In this document: piece by piece, positions 10,785 through 23,113 of the stretch
How the letters are laid out: every line of letters begins with the position of its first letter
Numbering within the stretch: the stretch's first letter is position 1
NCBI GenBank assembly: GCA_030512295.1
Contig: JAULSR010000002.1
Coordinates: 9,238,001 to 9,302,000 of the forward strand
DNA: 64,000 nt
Source of the DNA: Bombardia bombarda
Lineage: Eukaryota; Ascomycota; Sordariomycetes; Sordariales; Lasiosphaeriaceae
Direction of reading: 5' to 3'
Notes under the pieces: generated by a model
The model's database searches: none
What the model was told of the DNA's origin: nothing
What the model saw: only the letters and a program-made list of their open reading frames with translations
Translations under genes and position numbers: made by a program

Positions 10785-13343
10785 GAAAAAGGTTCTTGTG
10801 AGTATACAGAAAAAAGAGAAGAAGCGAACAGGAGATGGGGGGAACAGCTGAATGCAATTCTGAGGTAAGAACCACGGGCAGCAATGGATTGGAGGCCAAG
10901 CGATGCTATTGTACAGTCCTGGAGACTAAGCGATGAAAAATTGATAAAGTTGGGGCAGGTGATAAAACTAGCGTAGAAACGTCATAGAAGGGCAAAAGAA
11001 GCGCAACTCTGTTATTTCTACTGTCAGTCAAGACGATATATATATACGTACAGAAATACTGTCGACTCGTCACCTATGTGGCCACAATGTTCCCCAGTGA
11101 GTGATTTCAGACTTGGATCTTCACTTGATACTGACAATTTATTAAAATCGCCATCTTAATCATCCCTATGACAGCCAAACGCGAGCTGAGATCTGGACCG
11201 TCCTTGTTCGATAGAAGCAGCTGCAAACAAATCACAAGGGAAGGGAAATTGTCCATGCCTTGCAGTCACAACTCACGATAGTACGAGCATCTCCACCTGC
11301 GGTCGTCGAAATAAACTACAAGGCGAATCTAGGGCGAGCGGGAGGGTTGGTGGATGCAAGGATCGCTCGCACAAGTGTCATTTCTGCGTACCTGTCCGAT
11401 GTACGCAGTGCGTATACAACCTGGAAGGTACGCGCGCGCGTGGCAATTAAGGCTCAATCATGTCCGGCTGTGTCCCTGTTGCTCAAAATCTGGTAATGCT
11501 GCCGTGTAATATAGCATTGGCATCGCTAGCTGGGGAACGTGCAGGAGAGAGCGTGGCACCATGGGATGGGGGGTGTTGGACGATGGAGATGAAGTTGCGT
11601 TGCGGCTCTGGAAAACGGATTGGGGTTGCGTCAGCTTCCGAGCTTGCTGCCAACTCTCAAGCCTCAAGTCTCAAGTCTCAAGCCTCAAGCGCCAACCAGA
11701 GAGGGGGAAAGTGGGACCCACTCCGTCGAGGACCTTGATTGGCGCAAAGAGGGTCAACAAACGCTCCCGCCCGATGGAAGCTGCGACCCTCGGAGAAGTT
11801 GAGAGGGAAAGAGAGATGGACCTGGCAGACCATTCCCGGCCCAATGGAGAGAGCCAAAAGGCAGGAGCGCCCCCATCTGACTCGAGAGCAGATTTTTTTT
11901 TCCATCTAGCAACTACGCTAATATTGAATTTGCCCCCAATTCAATTTTCGGTCTGTCTCTGTCAGGCGATGCGGTGCGATGTGAGAGTTGGCAGCATCAT
12001 CGTCAATCGACCTTCCTCATCCGCCCGCGCCAGCACTTTATTAGCGGCTTGGCCCCCCTCTTGGCAGCACGGAATCTAGGCAGGCTCACTTGCCCGACAA
12101 TCAAGCCAGCCAGGCCCCCGAAATCCCCCAAGCCCTCTGGGCAAGCCTCTTATCTCTTGGTCCCGCCACCGATCTGCTTTCCGTCTGCTGCCCCCTAGCG
12201 CGCCGTTTCCCTAATTGCTGGGCATTTGCTTGACTGCGCCGCGGGCTATGCCGGTGAGTGTGTTGGGGTTAGGTGTGCGGAGACGTCATTTTGGCGACCG
12301 AAGAGAGGGTCTTCGTCGTCGTCGTTGTCGTCCGTCCTTCTCAGCCTCTTTCGGGGCTTTGTTTTCATGTTTCAACGGGGAAATCAATCGACACCTTGGG
12401 ACGCTCAACCCTGCCACTTCTACTTGCAGCGATGCGCTTTCATTGTTTCCTGACCTGCAGGAAACGCAGCTCAAGACCAGGGGACCTTCCTAATGACAAT
12501 TGTTCCAGAATCTTACCATCTTGGCGGGAGCTGCGCCCCACCTGCACGCGCATCCAGACGACATGGAGCAACCCACACACACACACCCGGGGCCGCCATG
12601 TCAGTGCGTTGGCCCATGCTCCCTCGGTGGCCGTTTTTGCCATAAACAGCCAACAGGCGCGATATTGTGGGCTTGGCGTCGCTTGACCTGTCTGCAGCAC
12701 ATGCACAATTGTCCTCCGCTTGGCTCTGTGGAATCCTGCGAGGGCGGGGACGAATTCGATGTTTGTTTTTGCCCCTGTTCCATCATCTCGTCACCTTGTC
12801 TTCCTAGGTCCAGATTGATTATCGCACTGGTGGAAAGGGGAACGGCAAGCTGCACGACGCTGGGGACAGCTAGGTTCCACGGGGACCCTTCGAGCCATAG
12901 CTGCACCAAACCTTGTCAGGCCTCTACAGGCTTTGGCTGCATGATGCTATCCCTCCTCCACAGCACTAGGTAGCATCCATCCCGCCATTCCACTTTACCA
13001 CACCGAGCTTTCATCCCAGGTCCCAGTGCGCAAATCAACGGGGGGGCCAGTGCGAGTGTGCCCACTACCAACCGGCTTATCAGCATACCAGCCAAGGTTT
13101 AGGTAGGTATATTAGATAAAGCCTGCGCTGCTGCAGCTTGCCTATCTTTCTGGGTCGTCTTTATCTCCCGGCGGCGACGGCAATCTGTATTTAATCCACC
13201 CCGCCCCCGCGTCGGCCTCGCCTGTTGTTATTCCCCCTTCTCCCTTCTCTCCCTCTCTCTTCTGGGGCCCGTGCTGTATTCGAAGGTTCCGACGATAAAG
13301 GTTAAGGACACAGTCGCGGCAGATACACCTGGAAGCCGCTAAA
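10785..13343. other. Long non-coding region upstream of the permease
   Basis: About 2.55 kb with no supported gene. The last 200 bp is pyrimidine-rich (for example 13215-13262), typical of a fungal core promoter and leader. A short CTCAAGY direct repeat sits at 11653-11689. Several small frames are open at 12200-12970 but have no leader, domain or splice support; some could be upstream ORFs if the leader is long. Confidence 0.5.
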
Positions 13344-15071
13344 ATGGCGATCTTTTCGTCAAAGAAGAGCGAATCTATCGAGGAGAAGCGGGCCGGCTCT
13401 CCTCCATCTGCCCAGGAGGACATCGCTGGGGAGCGCTACGTCCAGGATGGCGAGGACGTCACCAGCGAGGTGGGCGATGACTTGCATCGAGAGATGAAGC
13501 CGCGCCAGCTGAGTGAGTCTCCAAGCTGCTTGTGATGTAGGCACAGCCAGCAAAATGCTAACTTGATGCGATTCTCTCAGACATGATGGCCATCGCTAGT
13601 GCTATTGGAACTGGTCTCATCATCGGAACCGGCACTGCACTTAGAAACGGGCCCGGTTCGCTGCTCATTGGTTACGCTATCATGGGAATTATCGTCTATA
13701 TCGTTATGGTCGCCCTCGGCGAGATGGGCGCCTGGCTGCCGCACAAGAAGAGTTTCTCTGGTTACGCGACGCGTTTTGTCGACCCGGCCATGGGCTTTGC
13801 GACTGGCTGGAATTACTTCTTCAAATACGTCATTGTGCTGCCGAATAATCTGACTGCGACGGGCATCATTCTACAGTACTGGCTGCCGAACATCAACGTG
13901 TCTGTGTGGATTGTGGTCTTTGGGGTGGTGATCATCCTACTCAATGTGGGTTCTTTACACTTCTTCTAGGTCTGAAGAAAACCAAACTGACATCTCTTCA
14001 AAACAGCTTATCCACGTTTCATTCTTTGGCGAAGCGGAGTTCTGGATGTCACTCGTCAAGGCGCTCGTTATCGTCATGCTCATCCTCCTATGCTTTATTC
14101 TCGCGCTCGGCGGCGGCCCAGACCATCACCGCAGCGGCTTCTACTACTGGCAAAATCCGGGTGCCTTTGCCGAATACTCCCCTATCACGGGCGCTACCGG
14201 CCGCTTCCTCGGTGTCTGGGCCTGCATGGTCCAAGCTACCTTTGCCTACCTCGGCACCGAGCTGGTCGGTGTAGCCTTTGGAGAGACCCCAGACCCGCGC
14301 AAGAACGTCCCCCGCGCCGTGCGTCAGACACTGCTTCGTATCGTCTTGTTCTATATCGGCGGAGTGATTGTTCTGGGCATGGCTGTGGCGTACAACGACC
14401 CCAGATTGGTGGCTGCGACCAAGGAGAAGGTCGGCGGCCTGGCGTCCCCCTTTGTGGTGGCGGCCAAGAACGCGGGAATCGCCAAGCTGGATGATGCCGT
14501 CAATGGGCTGCTGCTGGTTTTCACCCTCAGCGCTGCTAACTCGGATATCTACCTGGCCTCGCGCACGGCATGGGCGCTGGCTCAGGACAGGCAGGCGCCG
14601 CAAATTTTTAAGCGCACTAATACTCGCGGCGTGCCTATCCCGGCGGTTGCACTTTCGTCGCTCTTCATTGCGCTCGGCTTCCTCAACGCCAGCAAGGACT
14701 CGGCCACCGTCTTTGGGTACTTTGTGTCGCTCGTCACGGTGTTTGGCGCCCTCAACTGGGTTGCCATTCTGGTGTCGTACCTTCACATGATCCGCGCCAT
14801 GAAGGTGCAGGGTGTGCCGCGCTCCGTCATGCCTTATACAAATCCGCTGCTGCCATGGGGCGCATGGATTGCTCTGTTTCTGACTATGCTGGTCACCTTC
14901 TTTAGCGGGTGGAGCGCGTTTGTGCCGACGTTCAAGGTGGACAAGTTCATCACCAGCTACATCGGCATTGTTGTGTACGTTGTGAACATCTTTTGGTGGA
15001 AGGTGTACAAGGGCACGAAGCGGGTTCGACCCGAGGATGCGGACTTGGTTACGGGGAGGAGATCCGCGTAA
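13344..15071 (+). CDS. Amino acid permease (AAT/APC family, 12 TM)
   Basis: Three exons (13344-13512, 13581-13945, 14007-15071) give 532 residues. The cytosolic N-terminus ends in MKPRQLNMMAIASAIGTGLI, the hallmark entry to TM1 of yeast-type amino acid permeases. It is followed by GTGTALRNGPG and the TM2-3 loop (MVALGEMGAWLP). Other conserved pieces are GFATGWNYFFKYVIVLPN, a TM6 segment reading YLGTELVGVAFGE, and LSAANSDIYLASR. It should import amino acids by proton symport at the plasma membrane; substrate range cannot be read from sequence, though the pattern is nearest to broad or dicarboxylic-type permeases. The intron positions lie in the N-terminal tail and TM4 region, both with clean GT/AG. 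The gene stands alone after a long upstream region, which suggests extensive transcriptional control (inference). Confidence 0.92.
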
Positions 15072-16699
15072 ACTAATGGTGGATTGAGTCGTGACCAACT
15101 TTGGAGTCGTCGAGCGAGCAAGCTATCTGGACGCATCGCGATCACGTTTCATGTTTTGAATGAGTTCATTTGCCTGGGGTTATGATTTGGGCGCTTGTGG
15201 GCGTCATGTCCATCACCGTGGTTTGGATAGATGCTAATGGTATGGCTTGTGGGTCGCAGATAGATATCCATTGCTTGTTTATTTATTGCTGAGCAGCCCA
15301 CTAATTGATACATATCCAACCCTTATCTTTTGCTCCCCGTCTCCCAGCGTTTTCTTCCACAGTGGAGACTTATTGATGATGGGGTCACGCGTTGAAGATC
15401 AAGACGCCCGTGGCGTTGCCTATCTTGGATGTTGCTTCATTCTTATTACAGCCACGTTCGAATTGAGTTTCGACCGGCTAGAAATAGCTTTGGGAGATAC
15501 TGTTAAGCGGAAGTTTAGATAGGTCGGCAGCTGGGTTCATGCACAAGCAGGTCATGCCTACTATCTAGGTCTAGACTATCGCAGCCTCCGGGCGCCCCGT
15601 CCCGCTCGCGTCTGAGCTTGAATAACCGAGGCAGCCGCTCTATGATAGCGCATAGGGCTATCTATATGCACAGGTGTCTAGGAACTAACCAAGGTAAGGC
15701 AAGGCAAGGTACCTGAGCCCTACCAGTAACCGTAGCCTCAGATGACTAGGTTAATGCTACCGTCAACTGTGCCGCATGCGGCTAGTACCCACAAAACAGC
15801 GGAGTCAGGAAGGACAAAAATGGCGCTCTGTCAATGTCCGGATTCCATTTTGGAGCGGTTGTCGAGCTGTCTCTTCTGGAAAGCTATACCTGGCGTAGCT
15901 ACTGCATTAGTCATTAAGTCTGCTTAAACCTAGTGCAGGTAGGAAAAGGGTGAGTATTAGCAGACTTATTGGCCACTGTTGTACCTACTTACCGAGCTAC
16001 TCCTCAAATGGGTATAGCATGATGACTTGGTCTTTTTCCCTTTCGGGTCACTGGCGGTGCCTACAGAGTCTTCGGTGCCTAGCTCCTTGTCAAACAAGAA
16101 TTATACAGTCCCTGGACCCGCTGTTGTAGATGAGAGCGTTCTCTAACGTCGCAAGACGTGGTCATGTACGCTATGGGGGGCAGATGGTGAGAGGTGTATG
16201 GGTGGCAAAGGTAAAGTTGATACTGCTTTGTGACAATGGCTTTTATGACGTTTATCAACTCAGATGTTTCAGTTTCATCCACATCCAGTTCCATAGTTGT
16301 AACCTGTACATTGATATCAGAAGAAAAAAAGCCATTAGCACTAAATAAGTAATTAGTTAGATACCTAAGGTATATACCCTAACAACTATCAAAACAAACT
16401 CGAACCTAAAGCAAATCCATCCTTAATGTCGAGAAGCCCGATCAAACAATTGAAGCTGTACACCGAGACAGAATCAGTTAAAATATTTGCCCTTTCGCCC
16501 AACATTAATCTTTGTGCCGCCATCTCTATCGCATATTCACTGCTCTGCAGCCCCGAGTACTGACATCGTGTCTTGAACAGTGTCAGTTGTATTTCGACCC
16601 AACCAAGTTTGTAACCCTTTTTTTTTAAAAAAAAAAAAACTCTACACCGCAATCTTTTTGCTTTCCAAGGTCTTAGCCTGTCCGCCATAATGTTAGCAT
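15072..16699. other. Intergenic, no gene seen
   Basis: About 1.6 kb. Short frames only. A T-run abutting an A-run lies at 16618-16640, and GGTACCT-type repeats lie near 15690-15715. The right end probably contains the 3' remnant of the decayed paralogue on the minus strand. Confidence 0.45.
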
Positions 16700-18224
16700 G
16701 GTACCTAATTAATCGCCCTAAAAGTGACTAAAACGTGTGCTTGGATGGATGGTAGGACGAAGGAGAACTTACGCGAGCAACCGTACGTCCTAATGCAGAA
16801 TTGTACGCCTTCAGGCTAGAAAAATGTTCTTTCAGACAATCCCGCATCCCCCCAACCTGTTTGAGGGATTCGATTGTCAATGATTCACCGTCTCCTTGGT
16901 CCCACCGCTTCGTCCTCCATTTCAGATACCATTCTCGTAACTCCTTAACCACTTGGATATCCCGTTCAAGCAACAAAAGTCCCTTCTCGACTACATCTTT
17001 AAGCGATTTCATCCTAGATAGATCCGGACAAGTCTCATTCGGATTTAGGTAGTATGAGATTGATGAAGAGAAGGAACCGTAATACTTATCGGACCGAACG
17101 TCCTTAGGAGAACACACTTGGTTCCGGTATGCGTCTAGTGCGTCAGTGCTATGTTGGTAGCTCCGATGCCGAACGGGCCTGGGAACAAGCCCTCGTGTTA
17201 CGATAACTTAGAACTATGAGGTTTCTTTCAATAAAAGACTCGAAATGACACCAGTTGTCGTGAAACCAGCATAGATAGATCATATGAGTGTCTAATGCAG
17301 TTGCAAAACGATAGCTCCGTTTGTAGTGTGCCTCCGCGTCTGCGTCGAGGATCGAAGGAGCAAGGCGAGGTTTGAGGTAGTAACTGTTCAACAATTCCCG
17401 ACATGCGAACTCGCGTTGGTTGTCTCGACCCATAGCATATCTCATAGGCCAGCACTTGTCCTTTGACTCCAGGTTCTGAAGCTTATCGCTGTCTCTCAAG
17501 CCCAGCCATTATGAATTCTTTGTCACCTCATCGAACGCGTGGTATACGGCGGCTCGATGGAAAGTTTATGTGAATGTGTTTTCGCACTCGGGTGTCTCAT
17601 CAACGAGTTGCGGAACTGACAGGCAATAGTAGACGTGAATCTCTGTGCTGGGTTGCCTCTCACTAGTCTCGATGCCCTCTTTTTCGACAGCCTTGAAAGG
17701 ATTATCCGGAACGCTGTGTTTGCTGAGGATGCGGACGGCATCTACAAAGGACGGTTCGACTCGGTGATGGTTGCAGATTCGTTTGAACGTTTCCGTAGCG
17801 CGATCCACGGTATCTTAGAGTTAGATAAATCTATCGAAACATATTCGTAATTGTAGTAGGATAGAATTATGCAAAACAGTCTAAGAGGTTGACCAGAGGG
17901 CCTGGCTTACATCTCTCAAATTCCTGGGCCTGTGGTAATCGATTCGAGATGGTCTTGAACCGCGGTAGCGTTCGAGAATATGAGTTCTTCATCTGGAGGC
18001 CACTCTTCGCCACTATAACGCTCTTTGAAGAAATTCCATTCCCGAAAGAAAATATTGGGCTCTGTCACAAATGACGCTTCCTCATCATCTCTTAGATCTA
18101 CCGCCTCATTGAAGTTGCCCGTGTCTTCACTTGCACACACCGCGACGCTTTCTTGATAACCTTTTTGGCAACCTTCTGAGTCTGCCCCGACGACTTGCAG
18201 TGCTTGCAGCCTGGTAGACGCCAT
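16700..18224 (-). pseudogene. Stop-riddled paralogue 1 of a CorA-like-domain fungal family
   Basis: Alignment by eye to the two neighbouring paralogues shows the same gene. The first ATG at 18224 opens a Ser/Glu-rich exon ending in a GTAAG donor near 17910. Later segments include HHRVEPSFVDAV (compare HHQVHPSFLDAV in paralogue 3), TFHRAAVYHAFDE (compare KIYRAAVYLSE in paralogue 2) and LDTHMIYLCWFHDNW (compare LNTHLVYMNWCNRNW). The frame is broken by a TGA just before the first donor, two TAA at the start of the next exon, two TAA around the RAAVYHAFDE block, and a further frame change near 17120-17150. One TAA stands where paralogue 2 has CAA, a C-to-T change in a CA context, as repeat-induced point mutation produces. 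The 3' boundary is uncertain. Confidence 0.75.
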
Positions 18225-18750
18225 AGCAATGAGGGGCTTGGTGAGGGGCTTGGCTAGACTTCTCGTTTAAAGTATTGATCTACCCCGAGGAGCATAGGAA
18301 CAGATGGCAATGAATAATGTCAAATGGTTGCTAAAATGAAGATGGAAAGGTGTGTTAGCACGTGAGATAGTAGGCTGGAAATTGAAAATAGGAATTATGT
18401 TGGTCCTCTGAGTTATTATATAGCGCATTTATTGGGAAATATTGTTCCAAGGGGCTTGATGGTCATCTAAGCACCTTAAGGTCGTAAGGACAAAGCATCA
18501 ACCCCGAAGTTGCCCACCTGGCCTACTAGATAGACAAGCAATAAATCAGAACCATAAAAAAGACGACGTGGTAAATAAAACGAATCGTTACTACTTGAGT
18601 AACATACAACCATTTCCCACGAAGATTCTATGGGATGCTTCGTGGTATACTGCATTCAGTCCTTTTCGCACAAGTCCAACCAATCTGCCATGAAGCCACA
18701 TGAAAACTTCAATTGATAACTTATTCCATCTCCTGATGTGATGTTTTCCT
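18225..18750. other. Spacer between paralogues 1 and 2
   Basis: About 0.5 kb that must hold the former promoter of paralogue 1 and the 3' end of paralogue 2. Rather AT-rich; no gene seen. Confidence 0.5.
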
Positions 18751-20214
18751 TTATTCTGTAGCTTTCATTAAATCATTCATTGTGGCGATAAGCTCATCGG
18801 CCTACATCCCTCGACGTTAGGAAGATATCCAATGACACAGACAACAAGGATTAAGATACTGGAATAGACAATGATGATAGATAGAACTTACTGCAAGCAA
18901 CATCATCTCAATTTCGATCTGCTTTTCTTGTAGCTTACAGTAAGCAGGAAACAGACAGTTGCGGATTGATTGAGCGCGGCCGAGAAACTTGTTCATGTAT
19001 CGTATTTCGCGGTCCAGGCTGTTGTACTTCTTGAACCGTGTAGAATACCACACACAAAGCTGATCAAGCGCATCAGTGTTAAGTTTCAGGCTTTCTACCC
19101 CTCTTTGAACTGCATCTTGAAGCGAACGGTAGTTCTCCGCTGCGGCGGAGAGAACGGGGGTGGTTGATGAAGGCTCACGTATATCGGGAGCAATATCGAT
19201 GACGGAGCGGTTTATTGTGCTGAGCTCTCCAGTAATATATTTTAGGAACTCATCCCAGTTCCCCTGGGACCATTGAAGGTAAGTCAGGTGGGTATCAAGC
19301 GTAGCTGCAAGACGACAATGCCGTTCGAGGTCTTGGCTGTCGACATGCATGTCCAATTCGCTGCTCTGCTTTTGAAACGACGCGACCAAGTCTTTCGGGC
19401 GGTTTGGTCCCTTTTCGCGATGTTGGCTCTCCTTGAAAGGCTGGCATCTATCAGTCTCTCTCTTGAGACTGTCGTTGCTCAGCAGTGTGAGCCAGAATAT
19501 GTCTCCCGACACCTCACTGAGATATACGGCGGCTCGGTAAATTTTCCATGAAGGAGGCTTCGCTTCGGAGTCGGGGGATACCACGGCAAGCTGTACAGAT
19601 GCCAGAGAATATGCCACGTCTATCTTTCCCTCGGTCCGTCCTGGCTCGGGGTGGAGATACTTTCGATGTCGGTAGCTTTGAAAGCGTTCTTGGGAACATT
19701 ATCCTCAGCAAAGGCGCTGACGGCGTCATTGAAGAATGGCTCAACTCGCTCCAGGGTGCGAATTTGATTCACTGCTTCTATTGGGGACTCGTTGTATTGG
19801 ATAGACCTGTTGCATGCAAAGTATGATTGAAAGTGTTAGGATATAAATAATGTAATGTAGCCTTGGAGAATGAACGAGGGTTGACTTACGCCTTAAAAGC
19901 AACTGGGTATGATGCTATCATCGGCTTGAAATGGTCTAGAGCCGCGGCGGTGTTGGAGAATATGGACTCGGTTTCTGTAGAGGCCTCACCCGATGAAATT
20001 TGAGGAGCTGGAGGGAGTGCCGTAGGTCAAAAGGTTAGCGATCAAGGATACAAGGAGAAGATAGTTCAATATCCTAGTTGAACATACCGTGAGATCCTAT
20101 GGTACCGTTCCATTCTCGGCCAACTATATTGGGCTGTTTGTCAAATAGTAGCAATTTCTCATCTCTTGGCGTTGCCGCGGCGACTTGCGGCTCATGCATG
20201 TGGTGAGACGCCAT
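18751..20214 (-). pseudogene. Paralogue 2 of the CorA-like-domain family, apparent frameshift
   Basis: Exons read 20214-20088, 20007-19890, 19806-18892 and 18801-18751, all with consensus GT/AG. Recognisable blocks are LERVEPFFNDAV, KIYRAAVYLSEVSGDIFWLTL, LAATLDTHLTYLQWSQGNW and a C-terminal heptad-like region (DQLCVWYSTRFKK, CKLQEKQIEIEMML). Around 19630-19640 the frame entering exon 3 hits TAG, while homology to the paralogues resumes in another frame (KIDVAYSLASVQL). The spacing matches paralogue 1 if one base has been lost. A 41-nt intron with donor GTATCT would also restore the frame, but it is shorter than other introns here and would delete residues whose spacing is kept in paralogue 1. 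I call it a probable pseudogene. No membrane segment is evident. Confidence 0.6.
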
Positions 20215-21130
20215 AGCATTGGGGGGTGTGGTCACAATGGACTGTCAATCTTGAAACGGCAAAAGTCTGTTCAGACTGAAAGTGGAGTGATAAGTGAGAT
20301 GAACCAGAAAGTTTGAAAACAGGAACTACGTGGGTTTCTGGGTCAATTTATGCAGAAGGGAAAGGCAAGTGTCAAGTCTGGACGCGTTAGATGACGCAGG
20401 GCAGGCAGCTACCTGTCAGGAAAGGGCATGTTGACGCCGGATAACGCATGGCGAATCAGGGGGAAATAGCCCGATGATAACAAGCCATTGTTTATGTTTG
20501 CATATCGGAGTGTTGTCTCGTGTTCTGTTGTTTTGTTGTCTTATAGCCTCGATGCGGACTGAATTTAGTCGATTTGATTGGAAGTTTGGTTACTATCTCA
20601 TTGCACTGTGTCGGATGCATTTTGTCATGATTCAAGTTTGTTTGTTTACAGCGCACTGACACGCGACCACCACTGGCAAACGACAACACTGGACAGTCAC
20701 CAAAACATGATTGGCTGCATGTATTTATGGTTTGCGCGTTTGCCTTTCATAACAGACCTAGACTCCATGTCGACGCCTTGAACTAATGTTTCATGCATCA
20801 ACCTGGTTGCAGATCGCATACTCTCCTCTTTATTACACTTCGAATGTTGACTTGGCCAATTCTGTCATGGTCAAGTCAGGGCTACTCTCTTGGTGGACAC
20901 CACTTGGCCCCGAAAACACAATCCCAAGCTCCTTGGCAGAGCATGAGGTCCCCATCTGCTTCCCCAACCGCTCAGTCAGATCCTTACCCTGTATTTAAAC
21001 CAGCCGAGACACCGCTCGCTGCTGGCTCACATCCGTCCTTGTTACATCATCTACTCGACCTACTCCGACCTGTTTTTCCTGCCTTGAGTATTGCTGTACC
21101 GCTCCGCGTCCCAGGCATACCTCATCCATC
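20215..21130. promoter_or_regulatory. Divergent region between paralogues 2 and 3, with a TATA-like box
   Basis: About 0.9 kb between divergent paralogues. TATTTAAA at 20992-20999 lies about 135 bp before the plus-strand ATG and could be its TATA box. No coding frame is supported. Confidence 0.4.
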
Positions 21131-22696
21131 ATGGCCGACGACAAGTCGACAGACGCGAGCTACCTCGAATACCCGCTTAATCTGGAGCGAGCTGCGTTCA
21201 ATAGTAAAGAGGAACAAAGCGAATATCGTCTGTATAAAAAGAAGCTTCTTGAGCGTCAGACAACCCTGTTCTGCGACAAACAGGGAGACCTGCTAGTCAA
21301 GGAATTGGAACTCGAGTTCCTGTGCCGCCAGCGCAGCATGGAGTCTGTCGCGGCAGCATATAAATGCATATATGAGCTGACCAGAACAGAAACTGAACGT
21401 AAAGCGAGTACGTCCAAGTGTTCTCTTTCAGTCCTTAATCATTTCATGCATTGAACTGTGAGCGGCATTCCGACCAGACACTGACATATGCCCTCCCTCC
21501 AGGTGATCCCGTCAGTTATGCCTTCACCACTGCTGCTGCCTTGCACGAGCATCTCAAAAGGACCGACTCGAAAACTCCCGACGTCCGTTATGTGTAAGTC
21601 TCTTCTCTTTATCTAACAGTCAATCTACTGAAGTAAACTAACGTCATGGCGTAGAATGATCAAGCTATGCGAGGACGACGAGTCTCATCTCAATTGCAGT
21701 TCCGACATGTTCAAGCTGGTCTGCTCCCATCATCAGGTCCACCCGTCCTTTCTCGACGCTGTCCTCACCTTTGGCTTAAATATAAATGATGCCGCTGTGG
21801 ACAATTCTCTTGTCCACTTTAATACGCACGACCATATAAGCCATGCGAACAAAATGCACTTGTCCTACCTCCTGCGCTCCGTCGAGTATGATGAGGGCCA
21901 CCCGAGGCCGTGTAAGTGGGGACAAGTCGCTGTATACCATACCTACGATAGTCTCCAAAGGACCTTCTGGCTCACAGTAGGGGGTGATACAGACCTCGCC
22001 CTTGAAGTCATGGGGGGCCCTGATACCCTTAGAGTCTCACGGATGAGTTCTGAGGAGGTGGTATATTGTAACGATATGGAAGTGTCGCTTAACACTCACC
22101 TTGTCTATATGAATTGGTGTAACCGAAACTGGCACCAGTTTGTCACAGACATCGGACAGGAAGCGCGGCGGTTACTAAACGGCCTTAGTTATGTTGAAAA
22201 TACTGTGCAAACAGTATCTTTGCCCGACAACAACGTCGGCCTAGCTGACAAACGCCGGAGCACCATCGGCAAACTACGGGCCGTTAGTTCTCGAAGTCAC
22301 AGAGCGATACTAGATCTGAAGTTGAACGTGATGGTTCTCAGAAAGATCCACGAGTGGTACGAGGCTCAGCTGCAGCCTAGATCCGGATTGGATGCGAGGA
22401 CTCATGCTAGGCGCGTCGGGCCCAACATCTGGGGCAAAGACTTTGAATATGAAACACGGCAGGCCTTCAACTCAACTGGATTTTTGGAGAAGACAATGGC
22501 AGTGGTAATGGCCATGGAGGCCCAGCGCTCTCAGCTCAAGTGTCTTGTCGGCCAGATCACGAACGAAATCATCACAGTAAGTTTAGGACCCGTTAATGGT
22601 GCTATCATACGTTTTTGCGATATGACTTTGACTGACATCGTTGACAAGCACAACATCATGTCAAGCACAGCGACAATGGTCAGAGACATGGACTAA
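21131..22696 (+). CDS. Intact paralogue 3, putative CorA-like-domain fungal protein
   Basis: Exons 21131-21407, 21503-21593, 21655-22576 and 22649-22696 give 445 residues. An N-terminal charged, probably coiled region (KEEQSEYRLYKKKLLERQ) leads into HHQVHPSFLDAV, a LSYLLRSVEYDE block, WGQVAVYHTYDSLQRTFWLTV, and LNTHLVYMNWCNRNW. A helical C-terminal part follows (MVLRKIHEWYEAQL, EKTMAVVMAMEAQRSQLKCLVGQI). This order resembles fungal proteins labelled CorA-like transporter domain; many of those end in two membrane helices with a GMN loop, but none is visible here, so transport should not be assumed. The last intron (72 nt, donor GTAAGT) contains no stop and is a multiple of three, so a retained-intron form would add 24 residues. 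This assignment is moderate; the family likeness among the three neighbours is certain. Confidence 0.65.
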
Positions 22697-23113
22697 TCAA
22701 TGGGCGAATAACTAAGTCGCTTATAAGCGTCCATGCATTTTCAGATTCCCTTAGTAATTATTCGATGTTCGATGATTTTAGTGTAAAGTTTCATTTATCC
22801 ACAATTTGAGTTGGTATCTCACCGCAAGAGCCGTACTCAGTCCCCTGACCGTGTGTCTTTCTTTTTCGTAATTGGTATAGGTACCTAACCAGTCGTCATT
22901 GAAGGCCCGCCCCACTTCTCTCCCCGCCGACCTTTCGAGGTTGTGACCTGCTATGACATCACTGTCGCGCCAAGTTCTTGTACGCCAGAACAGCATTCCA
23001 TTGTTTCTTAAATGATGATTGACTTTCGAAATTTCGAAAATATTCATCTCCTCCCGAAGAACCAAACCCCAAACCCACCACCAGCACAGAAAAAGAAAAA
23101 CACAACCAACATA
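22697..23113. other. Spacer before the small membrane protein
   Basis: About 0.4 kb. A 133-codon frame on the opposite strand crosses this stretch and the 5' end of the next gene; I treat it as chance. No other feature seen. Confidence 0.45.

Noticed and set aside
14088..15098. 336-codon open frame on the minus strand
   Set aside because: Shadow of the permease third exon.
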